A stretch of 64,000 bases of DNA. Origin: Bryobacterales bacterium KBS 96. GTDB lineage: Bacteria > Acidobacteriota > Terriglobia > Bryobacterales > Bryobacteraceae. Shown here in pieces: positions 28,304 to 36,645 of the stretch (within the stretch, counting starts at the first letter, position 1; the number at the start of each line of letters is the position of its first letter). Both the position numbers and the translations under genes were made by a program. The notes beneath the pieces are model-generated. The model had not been told where the DNA came from. It was given only the letters and a program-made list of their open reading frames with translations, and searched no databases. The DNA is taken from the NCBI GenBank assembly GCA_000381625.1, contig KB906767.1, positions 1,776,629-1,840,628 of the forward strand, in the 5' to 3' direction.

Positions 28304-29455
28304 TTAAAGCCGGCGTGCGCTCGCGGACGTCACCTTCATCAGCTCGTCGTTCGGATAAACGTGGTTTACCGTCTCGGGAGTTATCAATTGGTGCTTTACA
28401 AAAACGGCTGGTGGAACAGGGCGGCGGTTCAGGATATCCAGCGCCACATGGACCAGATCGTCCCCGTACTTTTCGGGGAAAAACGCCACTGAGCCGATCA
28501 AGCGCGTGCCCGGCTGCCGCAGCTCCGCCCGGCCTTCAGGTGAGGCATTGTGCCCCATAATGGCGCAGCAATCAGTGCGGCCGGCCTCCTGGAACGCTCG
28601 CAAAGCCCCGAGCGCGCTGGCATCGTTGATGGCGCCGACGAGCATATTCCCGCTCTTTGCCGTGCGCAGATGTTTGCGCATAGCTTCGAAGCTGTCGCTG
28701 AACTTACCATCGCCGTCGAGCGGCGTGACGCGGCAATTCTCGAGCGCGGGCATGGCCTCCTTCATTCCCACCAGCATGCCGGTTAATCGCATGCGCGGCA
28801 GGCTGCCGGCGCGAGGCAGTTCCAGCAAGACGATTTCATCGATCGAGGACTGCCAGTTCTGCTTGGCCCAACGGCCGAGGTAACGACCTCCGATGAGCCC
28901 CGCTTCATAGTTATTGGCGCCGTAATAGGTAGCGCCGGGATGGGGAATTTCGATGGCAATCAGCGGGATATTGGCTTGGCGGTATTTTGCCGCGACAATG
29001 GGCGCAATGTTCTCATCGGTTTGAAATTCGATAACGAGATCTACTCGTTCGCGCACCAGCAGATCAGCGTTTCGTTGCGCGATTTTGGCGCTATACCGAT
29101 TATCGAGCGAGATCAGTTCAATGCCTTCCGCGCGGGCGGCGGCTTCCAGGCTTGCCGAGACTTCTTTCGAAAATTGATAGTCGGTCCCCTGCGCGGCATA
29201 GCCCAACCGGTACAGCTTCTGTTTGAAAGGGCGCACGCAAGACTGATAGAGGTTTTCGCCGATTTTCTCCACCATTCCGCAGGTTTCCAGCGTGTAAAGA
29301 AGCCGGAACGCCATGGTCTTCGATAGGCCGCTCCTGAATGCAATTTCGCGCAGCGGAAGTGCTTCTCCCGCCGCGGAAAACGCTCGAAGCAACTGAGAGG
29401 AATGAACGACCGATTTCACGAGATAACGATCGCGAACGCGTGGCGCGGAACTCAT
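28304..29455 (-). CDS. IclR-type HTH fused to periplasmic-binding-protein-like sensor domain
   Basis: A 383-residue regulator. The N-terminal 90 residues are an IclR-like winged helix (VVHSSQLLRAFSAAGEALPL, EIAFRSGLSKTMAFRLLYTL). The rest is a LacI/ribose-binding-type sensor domain: ISLDNRYSAKIAQRNADLLV, VDLVIEFQTDENIAPIVAAK, GANNYEAGLIGGRYL, and NDASALGALRAFQEAG, ending with HQLITPETV. IclR proteins normally carry a GAF-like effector domain, so this pairing is unusual. The start ATG 29455 has GGGGAG a few bases upstream; a much longer in-frame extension upstream is not protein-like. Candidate operators lie on both sides. It probably senses a sugar and controls TonB receptor 2 and itself. Confidence 0.87.
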   Translation of the reverse strand: MSSAPRVRDRYLVKSVVHSSQLLRAFSAAGEALPLREIAFRSGLSKTMAFRLLYTLETCGMVEKIGENLYQSCVRPFKQKLYRLGYAAQGTDYQFSKEVSASLEAAARAEGIELISLDNRYSAKIAQRNADLLVRERVDLVIEFQTDENIAPIVAAKYRQANIPLIAIEIPHPGATYYGANNYEAGLIGGRYLGRWAKQNWQSSIDEIVLLELPRAGSLPRMRLTGMLVGMKEAMPALENCRVTPLDGDGKFSDSFEAMRKHLRTAKSGNMLVGAINDASALGALRAFQEAGRTDCCAIMGHNASPEGRAELRQPGTRLIGSVAFFPEKYGDDLVHVALDILNRRPVPPAVFVKHQLITPETVNHVYPNDELMKVTSASARRL

Positions 29456-29854
29456 GGCTCCCCCTGCCCGACTATTTCGAGCAGCAATCATATCATGCTG
29501 ACAGCCTGTCTCGGACGCCTCTTCATTTGACAATGCGAAACAGTTGCTTCCCCGAGCGAGTATCTTCAAGTCTGAAGAGGACGGCACTGGAGACTCGCAT
29601 GTGCCATGGTGACAAATACTTGCGAGAAGTTGCGCGGCCTCGCCGGCGTTTCGCTCTCCGCAACGGGACAGATTCACGGGAAATAAATTGGAGCGATGCG
29701 CTTCGGCGAATCGGTTGTCAAGAGAGCAATAGCGCCATTCGACAAGCGGCTCGAAACTCTCCGCTGGTAGGCCCGCACACGCTATCCGCGCGTTCTGGCA
29801 TGCGCATGCTGTAATCTCAATCTTTTGTCGTCCGATTTGTGGAGGTTTGTCTCG
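29456..29854. other. Divergent intergenic region between regulator and beta-propeller gene
   Basis: About 400 bases with no convincing gene. It contains the candidate operator at 29525-29541, a short CTTCAAGTCTGAAG inverted repeat near 29563, and a GGAGG ribosome-binding site before the gene at 29855. The composition is close to that of the flanking genes and I see no RNA gene. Confidence 0.5.
29525..29541. promoter_or_regulatory. Candidate autoregulatory operator upstream of the regulator
   Basis: ATTTGACAATGCGAAAC matches the palindrome at 28276-28292 at 13 of 17 positions, with the GCGAAA half intact. It lies about 70 bases upstream of the regulator start on the minus strand, a usual position for autoregulation. 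Confidence 0.45.
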
Positions 29855-31411
29855 ATGAATAAATATCTTCGACCGGCGGCGCTCCTCGCCTTGGGGTGTT
29901 CGCTGGTTTGGGGGAGTAATTGGCTGACGTATGGCGGCGACCAACAGCGTGATGGCTGGGCGAAAGATGAAACGGTCATTAGCAAGGACAACGTCAAAAG
30001 GCTCGAGTTGGGTTGGAAAATTCAGCTCGCCAACGACTCGAAGGAACTCAACTCGCTGACGGCTCCGTTGATTCTCGACGGCATCGTCACCTCGCACGGG
30101 TTTAAGGAATACGCCTTCGTCGCGGGTAGTTCTGACAACTTGTTTGTCATCGATGCCGATACCGGCAAACTCGTATGGCAAAAGCATTTCATCTCCAACG
30201 TGCCCCCGCCCAAGGAACCCGCGCAAAATTGGCTTTGTCCGAATGGATTGAACGACACGCCGGTTATTTCGAAGGGCTTCACAAATAGCTCCGTGTATGT
30301 CATTTCCACCGACGGAAAACTACACGCATTGAATCCGGTAAACGGAGAGGATCGCTTTCCTCCTACGCAGTTTGTTCCTCCGTACTCGAAGAACTGGAGT
30401 CTAAACCTCGTTGATAATGTCCTATACACGTCGGTGTCGCAAGGTTGTGGTGGAGCGAAGTCGGGCGTCTGGTCGATGGATCTCGGCAGCCCCAATCGGC
30501 CGGTAAAGTTCTTCCAATCCGATACGTCGGGCGGCGGAATATGGGGGCGCGGCGGCGTTGCGATTGGCCAAGACGGGACCGTGTACGCGGAGACCGGCGA
30601 CGGACCATACGATCCGAAAGCCGGCAAGTATGCCGATACCTTTCTGGCATTGTCGCCGAAGGACCTGATTTTGAAGGACTATTACACGCCCGCGAACCGC
30701 GACTGGATTACGCGAAGAGATCTCGACATGGGCAACATCACCCCAGTGGTGTTTCCTTACAAGGGGCGCGACCTGATTGTCGGCGGGGGGAAGGAAGGCT
30801 CTTTGTACCTGCTCGACTCGAAGTCGCTCGGCGGCGAAACGCATCGAAAGCCAATGTTTCACACGGGCCTCTACACGAACGCGGGCGTTGATTTCGCGGG
30901 ACACGGCTTCTGGGGATCTTTCGCCAGTTGGGAAGACAGCAAAGGAACGCGCTGGGTGTATGCGCCGGCGCTGGGTCCAGTTGCTCCAAAGTCCCCGGCG
31001 TTTCCGCTCACGAACGGAGCCGCGCCGAGCGGAAGCATCATGGCGTTCAAGGTGGAAGACGGCGCGGATGGTCAAGCGAAGCTGGAGCCCGCGTGGATCT
31101 CGCGAGACCTGAACACTCCGGAGCCGCCCATCATTGCGAATGGGATCGTGTTCGCCGTTTCGAGCGGCGCATTCAACGGCCAGGTGACAGAGGATGGCAA
31201 TGGCCTCTACACATCGAAAGAGCGGGCCGAAAAGGCGACGGGCAACGCGACGCTTTATGCGTTTGACGCCGAAACAGGCAAGGAGCTGTATTCGAGCGGC
31301 AAGATCATTCCGTCCTTCACGCACTTCGGAGCCACGTCCATCGCGAACGGGCACGTGTACGTTACGACCTACGACAATACCCTGTATTCATTCCGGGTAA
31401 AGCAGGACTGA
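29855..31411 (+). CDS. Secreted PQQ-type beta-propeller protein
   Basis: A 518-residue exported protein. After a signal peptide (about 1-20) come repeated quinoprotein-like blades: NLFVIDADTGKLVWQKHF, SVYVISTDGKLHALNPVNGE, GSLYLLDSKSLGG and TLYAFDAETGKELYSSGK. Each has the Ala/Gly-x-D-x-x-T/N-G-x motif of PQQ enzyme repeats. An SQGCGG motif contains an isolated Cys. Full alcohol or glucose dehydrogenase active-site residues cannot be confirmed by eye, so either a quinoprotein dehydrogenase-like enzyme or a non-catalytic propeller is possible. ATG 29855 is supported by GGAGG nine bases upstream. It is divergent from the sugar-type regulator and may share regulation with it. Confidence 0.85.
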   Translation: MNKYLRPAALLALGCSLVWGSNWLTYGGDQQRDGWAKDETVISKDNVKRLELGWKIQLANDSKELNSLTAPLILDGIVTSHGFKEYAFVAGSSDNLFVIDADTGKLVWQKHFISNVPPPKEPAQNWLCPNGLNDTPVISKGFTNSSVYVISTDGKLHALNPVNGEDRFPPTQFVPPYSKNWSLNLVDNVLYTSVSQGCGGAKSGVWSMDLGSPNRPVKFFQSDTSGGGIWGRGGVAIGQDGTVYAETGDGPYDPKAGKYADTFLALSPKDLILKDYYTPANRDWITRRDLDMGNITPVVFPYKGRDLIVGGGKEGSLYLLDSKSLGGETHRKPMFHTGLYTNAGVDFAGHGFWGSFASWEDSKGTRWVYAPALGPVAPKSPAFPLTNGAAPSGSIMAFKVEDGADGQAKLEPAWISRDLNTPEPPIIANGIVFAVSSGAFNGQVTEDGNGLYTSKERAEKATGNATLYAFDAETGKELYSSGKIIPSFTHFGATSIANGHVYVTTYDNTLYSFRVKQD

Positions 31412-31425
31412 TTTGGTGATTCAAC

Positions 31426-31848
31426 TCACGGAACTGATCGTGAAACAGCTTCGCGGACGCTCATTGCGGCTTGCGTCCCCAATTCGCTATGAAGATGACG
31501 CTGGTCCAATGGTGCGTACAGGGCAGCATATCCGGTTCGATGGAAAGAAGCACGCCTGGCGGCTTCGAGCGCGGAGACCACATGTTCCAAAGCCTTACTG
31601 GCCGGCGTGAGATGGCGCAGCCCCGCGACAAAGGTAAGATCGAGGTCGCTCGCGACTAACTGGCTGGCCGGCGCCACGCGCCCAGTCGGAACCTGCGCAA
31701 CCGATCCGCTGCCGCAGCCGAGCTCCAGGCACCTTTCCCGATTGTCAAGAAATATCTCCCGGCTAAAGACTTGCCAGTTTCCGATCAGCTGTGATTTGGC
31801 GGGCCGGGCCAGCCTCGATTAACGGTAGTGGACGGACGCTCCGCTCAT
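31426..31848 (-). pseudogene. Decayed class I SAM-dependent methyltransferase gene
   Basis: The minus strand carries LELGCGSGSVAQV, a clear methyltransferase motif I, preceded by a plausible N-terminal helix (LIGNWQVFSREIFLDNRERC) and followed by LVASDLDLTF (acidic end of strand 2). The frame then jumps to LRHLTPASKALEHVVSALEA, which resembles the post-motif segment near the fold's end, so a block appears deleted. Shifting frame near 31570 gives PPGVLLSIEPDMLP, the usual GG-x-LL-x-EPD end strand. In addition an in-frame TAA (31819-31821) falls nine codons after the only upstream ATG (31848). Stop, deletion and frameshift together point to a pseudogene. Its original substrate is unknown. Confidence 0.55.
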
Positions 31849-31959
31849 GGTTGCTTTCGCGATGGAATCTCCTCTTGCGATTGTAACTTCAGAGCGTCGC
31901 CGCACTGGTGGCTGGCCCGCCGGTCTCTGTCCGGCGATTCCGCCTTCAGCGTGATTGGA

Positions 31960-31981
31960 TTATGGGAAACGTTTCCCATAA
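31960..31981. promoter_or_regulatory. Perfect 22-base LacI-type operator palindrome upstream of TonB receptor 3
   Basis: TTATGGGAAAC is followed directly by its exact reverse complement, giving a central CG as in LacI/CcpA-family operators (GGGAAACGTTTCCC core). It lies about 63 bases before the receptor start and only five bases ahead of a TTGACA (31987-31992) that could be the -35 element; no good -10 was found at 17 bases. A LacI-family repressor bound here would block transcription. No LacI gene is in the window. Confidence 0.7.
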
Positions 31982-32043
31982 AGTTCTTGACAGAGATCTT
32001 CGCCCCGTGCAAACTAGCAATAATTCTCTGAGAGGAGATCTCG

Positions 32044-35000
32044 ATGCTTCTGGTACGTCTCGTAGTCTTTTTACTGGTGTGTCTCTGCGTGTCGCTACAA
32101 GCCGCGGACCCCACTGGAACCATCGCCGGAACCGTGCAGGACCCAAGCGGATCGGCAGTTCCTAACGCGCGCGTCACGGCCACGGCTCTGGCCACCGGAT
32201 TCACCCGCGAAACGATGAGCAAGAACGATGGCGGCTATGTCTTCCCACTACTGCCGGTCGGAGCTTACAGCGTCACCGTGGAGGTCAGCGGGTTCAACCG
32301 GTTCGAGCAGCGTGGGATCGTGGTCCAGGCGGACCAGAACTCCACTGTTCCGATCGTCCTCAAAATCGGCAGTTCTAGCCAGTCGGTTACGGTGGAATCC
32401 AATGCCGAAATGGTGCAAACGAGATCGGGAGCGTTGAGCAAAGTCATCACGCAGCGCAACATCGTTGAATTGCCTTTAAACGGAAGAAACGCGGCGTCCC
32501 TGATACTTTTGTCGCCCGGTACAGTCGACACCAACGCCGGCAACGGCAACGGGTCGGGTGACACGCAGCAGACCGTTAGTTATCCTGGCGCACAGTCGAT
32601 TTCGAGCAACGGCGGCCGCGCCGACATGGTCAACTACAATCTCGACGGCGGCAGCAATCAGGACCACTACACGAACGTTAACAACCCGTTCCCCAATCCG
32701 GACGCCGTCCAGGAATTCAGCGTCCAAACGAATAGTTTCAGCGCTGAGTATGGCCGTGGCAATGGCGCAATTGTGAACGTGGTTACTAAGTCGGGCACGA
32801 ACCAATTTCACGGCTCTGCTTTCGACTTCCTTCGTAACGGCGACCTGAACGCTCGTAACTTTTTCGCGGACAAGGCCGATCAGCTTAAGCGCAATCAGTT
32901 TGGAGGCAGTCTCGGCGGCCCCATCCTGAAGGACAAGCTGTTCTTCTTCGGCACTTACCAGGGCACGCAGATTCGCAACATTTCAGGAGGCAACTCCGCC
33001 ACGGTGCCGACAGCGGCAGAGCGCACTGGAGATTTCTCAGCTCTCAGCCGCCAACTGGTGAACCCGTTTACAGGCGTTCCCTATGCAAACAATCAAATTC
33101 CACAAAGCGATTTTGCCCCCGCCAGCGTCAAAATTCTCCAACTCGTGCCGCAGGCGACCACACCGGACGGCGTCATCCATTACACCCTGCCGATTAACGA
33201 CCACGAAAACCAGTTCATGGGCCGAGTGGACTACAACATGGCGAAACACCGCATTTATGGCCGGTATTTTTACTCCCGTTATGGCAGGGATCCCATCATT
33301 GGCAGCCAGAACATTATTTCGTCCGGCCGCGGATTCGACTTATGGGACCAGGGCGTCTCCGTCAGCGATACATACAGTATCAGCAGCAATATCCTGAATA
33401 GCTTGATTTTTTCTTACAACCGGAACGACGGCACGATCCTCAGCGGCGCCCCGTTCAGCTTTTCGAGCCTGGGAATACCGATCGCCGGCACCGACCCGAC
33501 CGAAATACAGCTGTCGGTGTCCGGATTTTTCGCTATCAGTTCCGGGCATCCGGGGCAGTTCAATCGCCACAACTATCACGTTTCCGACAGTCTGCATTGG
33601 GTCGTCGGCAGCCATGAAATCGCCATTGGGGGCGATTTCATGAGGATGGATGTGGATATCACCAACACTTACCGGCAAAATGGCGATTTCCGTTTTACGA
33701 GCACACAGTTCAGCGGAAGCCCGCTTTCGGATTTCCTCTTGGGCTATACGCAGCGGTTCATCCAGGGAGGGGGCGAGTTCGCGGCGCGCCGCGGCAATCT
33801 CGGCAGCCTTTTCTTCCAGGACAACTATCGCGCGTCCAAAGATCTGGTGCTGAATCTCGGCCTGCGTTGGGATCCGTTCATTCCCTACCACGACGAAAAA
33901 GGCCGGACGGAGTGTTTCCTCCCCGGACTACAGTCCACACGTTTTACAAATTCTCCTGGCGGCTATGTATTTGCCGGAGATCCCGGATGCCCAGACGGCG
34001 GATTCCTGACGAGTTGGAAGCAGCTTGCACCGCGTTTCGGTTTCGCCTATAACGTTGGCGGTCGGGGGCGGACAACCGTTCGCGGCGGCTGGGGCATGTT
34101 CTATCAGCCGCCGTTCGTGGAAGCCTTCAACAACATGGTGGACAGCGCGCCGTTCAGCCCGCAAGTTCAGATGTTTGGCGTGCCGTTCATGAATCCGTAT
34201 CAGGGGAGCACAAATCCGTTCCCGGCACAGTACGGTCCGCGATTGCCGGCATCCGATGTGGCCTTCGATCTGCCACTCAGTCTCGCGGTGTCCTACCAGC
34301 ACAACTGGAAACCGTCGCAAGCTATGAACTGGAACTTGACCGTCGAGCACCAACTAAGCAACGACATCCTCATGCGCGTGGGTTATGTGGGCTCGAAAGG
34401 GACGCACTTGGCCTACAACACGGACGTCAATGCGCCGCTGCCAAGTCCCGACGCCACGGCCGACAATGAGGATGCCCGCCGGCCCTATCAGCAGTTTTTG
34501 CAGATTACGCAGGATCAATCGAATGCAAACTCGAGTTACCACTCCTTCCAGGCTGACGTAGATAAGCGGTTTTCGCACGGAATTACGGTGAGCGCGAACT
34601 ACACCTGGAGCCGCACCATCGACCCGGTTTCTTACCAGACGGATCTGTGTGGAATCAACATCATCAATCCGTACGACATCAACGCTTACCGCGGTGTATC
34701 GGATTTCAACGTACCCCATCGTTTTGTGCTGAATTATTTATGGCAGCTACCATCTCCCAAGCACGGCATAGAGAAAGTGCTGCTCGGCGGTTGGGAAACA
34801 TCGGCCATCTGGTCTTGGCAGAGTGGCTTCCCGCTGAACGTCACGTCCGGTGGAGATTATTCGTTCAGCCTTCCGGAAAATTCGAACGATCAAGCGCAAG
34901 TCGTCGCCACGCCGCATTACACGCAGGGGTCGCTTGCCCAGAAGATTAATCAATGGTTCACAACGGACGCGTTCACTACACCCAATCCAAATACGTTCGG

Positions 35001-35238
35001 AAATGCCGGACGCAATATCCTGATAGGGCCCGGAACCTTCAACATTGATTTCTCCGCTCACAAAGTGTTCGCGTTGACAGAGAGATTCAACCTGCAATAC
35101 CGCGCCGAGTTCTTCAATCTGTTGAATCACACTCAATTAAATAATCCGGATACATCAGTTCCGGACGATACATTCGGACGCATTACATCCGCACGGGATC
35201 CTCGAATTATCCAGATGGCGCTTAAACTGGTTTTCTAG
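32044..35238 (+). CDS. Oar-like TonB-dependent receptor 3
   Basis: A 1064-residue outer-membrane receptor with a signal peptide (1-20, ending LQA), a carboxypeptidase-regulatory-like domain (GTIAGTVQDPSGSAVPNARV), a plug (LPLNGRNAASLILLSPGT, VNYNLDGGSNQDHYTNV) and a TonB-dependent barrel ending MALKLVF. AGGAG eight bases upstream supports ATG 32044. A perfect LacI-type operator in the promoter region suggests induction by a carbohydrate. It is a single-gene unit: the next gene begins 345 bases later after a repeat-bearing stretch. The three receptors in the window share architecture but not close sequence, so they are not recent duplicates. Confidence 0.92.
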   Translation: MLLVRLVVFLLVCLCVSLQAADPTGTIAGTVQDPSGSAVPNARVTATALATGFTRETMSKNDGGYVFPLLPVGAYSVTVEVSGFNRFEQRGIVVQADQNSTVPIVLKIGSSSQSVTVESNAEMVQTRSGALSKVITQRNIVELPLNGRNAASLILLSPGTVDTNAGNGNGSGDTQQTVSYPGAQSISSNGGRADMVNYNLDGGSNQDHYTNVNNPFPNPDAVQEFSVQTNSFSAEYGRGNGAIVNVVTKSGTNQFHGSAFDFLRNGDLNARNFFADKADQLKRNQFGGSLGGPILKDKLFFFGTYQGTQIRNISGGNSATVPTAAERTGDFSALSRQLVNPFTGVPYANNQIPQSDFAPASVKILQLVPQATTPDGVIHYTLPINDHENQFMGRVDYNMAKHRIYGRYFYSRYGRDPIIGSQNIISSGRGFDLWDQGVSVSDTYSISSNILNSLIFSYNRNDGTILSGAPFSFSSLGIPIAGTDPTEIQLSVSGFFAISSGHPGQFNRHNYHVSDSLHWVVGSHEIAIGGDFMRMDVDITNTYRQNGDFRFTSTQFSGSPLSDFLLGYTQRFIQGGGEFAARRGNLGSLFFQDNYRASKDLVLNLGLRWDPFIPYHDEKGRTECFLPGLQSTRFTNSPGGYVFAGDPGCPDGGFLTSWKQLAPRFGFAYNVGGRGRTTVRGGWGMFYQPPFVEAFNNMVDSAPFSPQVQMFGVPFMNPYQGSTNPFPAQYGPRLPASDVAFDLPLSLAVSYQHNWKPSQAMNWNLTVEHQLSNDILMRVGYVGSKGTHLAYNTDVNAPLPSPDATADNEDARRPYQQFLQITQDQSNANSSYHSFQADVDKRFSHGITVSANYTWSRTIDPVSYQTDLCGINIINPYDINAYRGVSDFNVPHRFVLNYLWQLPSPKHGIEKVLLGGWETSAIWSWQSGFPLNVTSGGDYSFSLPENSNDQAQVVATPHYTQGSLAQKINQWFTTDAFTTPNPNTFGNAGRNILIGPGTFNIDFSAHKVFALTERFNLQYRAEFFNLLNHTQLNNPDTSVPDDTFGRITSARDPRIIQMALKLVF

Positions 35239-35583
35239 GTGATCCGTTCCGGCGATTTCATTACTATCTGGGGCCGCTTGCTGACGCGCGCGGTTCCGTG
35301 CAGCACTCCGAGCCGCGACCGTGAGGGAGTGGCCGTGGTCCCGCAGCCCGCGGAAACACATGAAGAGGCCGTTCGACCCGCGCACTTACGTGCGGCGGCT
35401 CTGTTTCCGGGTAACCTCGACACTGAGCCGCCTTGCGTCAGCAAGCGGGTTTTCCGGAGGCCGTGTAACGCCCGGTCACCAGCACCGAACCGCGACCGTC
35501 AGGGAGCGGACGTCTTCAACAACGCGGCTGTCCTCCGCAGAGCAGCTTTTAGCTGCTGCGATCTGACCGGGACGGTCCACTAG
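35239..35583. repeat. Repeat-rich non-coding gap
   Basis: This 345-base gap has no protein-like frame. It holds two copies of an intergenic repeat, GAGCCGCGACCGTGAGGGAG at 35310-35332 and GAACCGCGACCGTCAGGGAG at 35487-35509, and a GCGGCGGCTCTGTTTCCG-type segment (35384-35409). The first repeat resembles sequences in the gap at 11.5 kb, the last the segment at 47694-47718. They look like members of dispersed, non-mobile repeat families; function unknown. Confidence 0.55.
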
Positions 35584-36645
35584 GTGACCCGGCGGCAACT
35601 ATTAACTCTTCCAGGCGCCGGCGCGATACTCGTTCCGGCGCTCCGATCCACTGAACCTGAAAACCACGCTTTCCCGCTCCGGCAAATCGAGGGTTCCATT
35701 ACCCCGCCAGAGCTTTTCTTCGTTCGCGACCATTTTCCGCAACCGCAACTCTCGTTGGAGACGTGGAGCCTCCGCATTGAAGGCCATGTCGCGCGGCCCT
35801 ACACGTTAACATTCAGCGATCTGCTCGAGCAACCGTCAAAGAAGGTGGAAGCGGTGCTGGAGTGCTCCGGGAATGCTCCCGACGGCTCCGCCGCAAGCAA
35901 TGGTGCATGGGAAGGCGCGCCAATCTCCTTTTTGTTCGAACCTGCCGGAATCAAACCCGATGCCGCATTCGTCCTGTTCGAAGGAGCCGATTCAGGAAGT
36001 TTGACCAAAGGTAATCCCCCGCAGCCGTACTCGCAGATTGTGCCGGTTGAGAAATGTCTCGACTCCACAAGCCTCGTGGCGTTTAAGCTCAATGGCTTAT
36101 TTCTGCCGAAGCGTAATGGATTCCCTGCCCGCGCTTTGTTTCCCGGCTGGTATGCAATGGATTCCGTAAAATGGCTTCGCCGCATTGTTGTTCTTGGCCC
36201 AAACGACCGGCCAGCCAGTTTCCACCGAGGCGGAATGGACCGGCTCTATAATCGGGTTGTCAAAACAGAACGCGGTCCGGTGGTAACGAGGTTATCTTCC
36301 ATCCAGGTGAAATCCGTTATTGCCTCGCCGTCGCCGGGAGTCAAATTGCTCGCCGGAGTCCATGTAATCTGGGGATTCGCATGGACCGGCGCGGGCGCGA
36401 TTCGCGAAGTGCAATTCAGCCTTGATGGCGGAGGGACCTGGACCCAGGCAAAACTGGAGGGATCTCCCGCTCCGTTACGCTGGATTCGCTGGACGTATAA
36501 CTGGACAGCTTCGCGGGGCGACTATGTTTTGATGAGCCGCGCAATCGACGAACGCGGCAATCAACAGCCGCTTCGCCGAGACAGAAACAGGCAGGATGGG
36601 TATGAGCTCAACTGGTGTACGCCCGTTCGCTGCACCGTTATTTAA
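35584..36645 (+). CDS. Tat-exported sulfite oxidase-family molybdenum enzyme
   Basis: A 353-residue enzyme with a twin-arginine-like leader (MTRRQLLTLPGAGAILVPAL). The oxidoreductase molybdopterin-binding domain includes the Mo-ligating C94 in VLECSGN and FPGWYAMDSVKWLRRIVVLG; the C-terminal Mo-co dimerisation domain contains WGFAWTGAGAIREVQFSLDG. This matches the sulfite oxidase/sulfite dehydrogenase catalytic subunit, which transfers electrons to a periplasmic acceptor. The native substrate may not be sulfite. The GTG start gives the complete Tat signal but has no visible ribosome-binding site. The 3' end overlaps the TPR gene by 50 bases. No cytochrome c partner gene is adjacent. Confidence 0.87.
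   Translation: MTRRQLLTLPGAGAILVPALRSTEPENHAFPLRQIEGSITPPELFFVRDHFPQPQLSLETWSLRIEGHVARPYTLTFSDLLEQPSKKVEAVLECSGNAPDGSAASNGAWEGAPISFLFEPAGIKPDAAFVLFEGADSGSLTKGNPPQPYSQIVPVEKCLDSTSLVAFKLNGLFLPKRNGFPARALFPGWYAMDSVKWLRRIVVLGPNDRPASFHRGGMDRLYNRVVKTERGPVVTRLSSIQVKSVIASPSPGVKLLAGVHVIWGFAWTGAGAIREVQFSLDGGGTWTQAKLEGSPAPLRWIRWTYNWTASRGDYVLMSRAIDERGNQQPLRRDRNRQDGYELNWCTPVRCTVI

Noticed and set aside
28304-30226. A 640-residue form of the IclR/sugar-binding regulator
   Set aside because: The extra 257 residues are low-complexity, basic and not protein-like, while ATG 29455 has a good ribosome-binding site and starts the domain.
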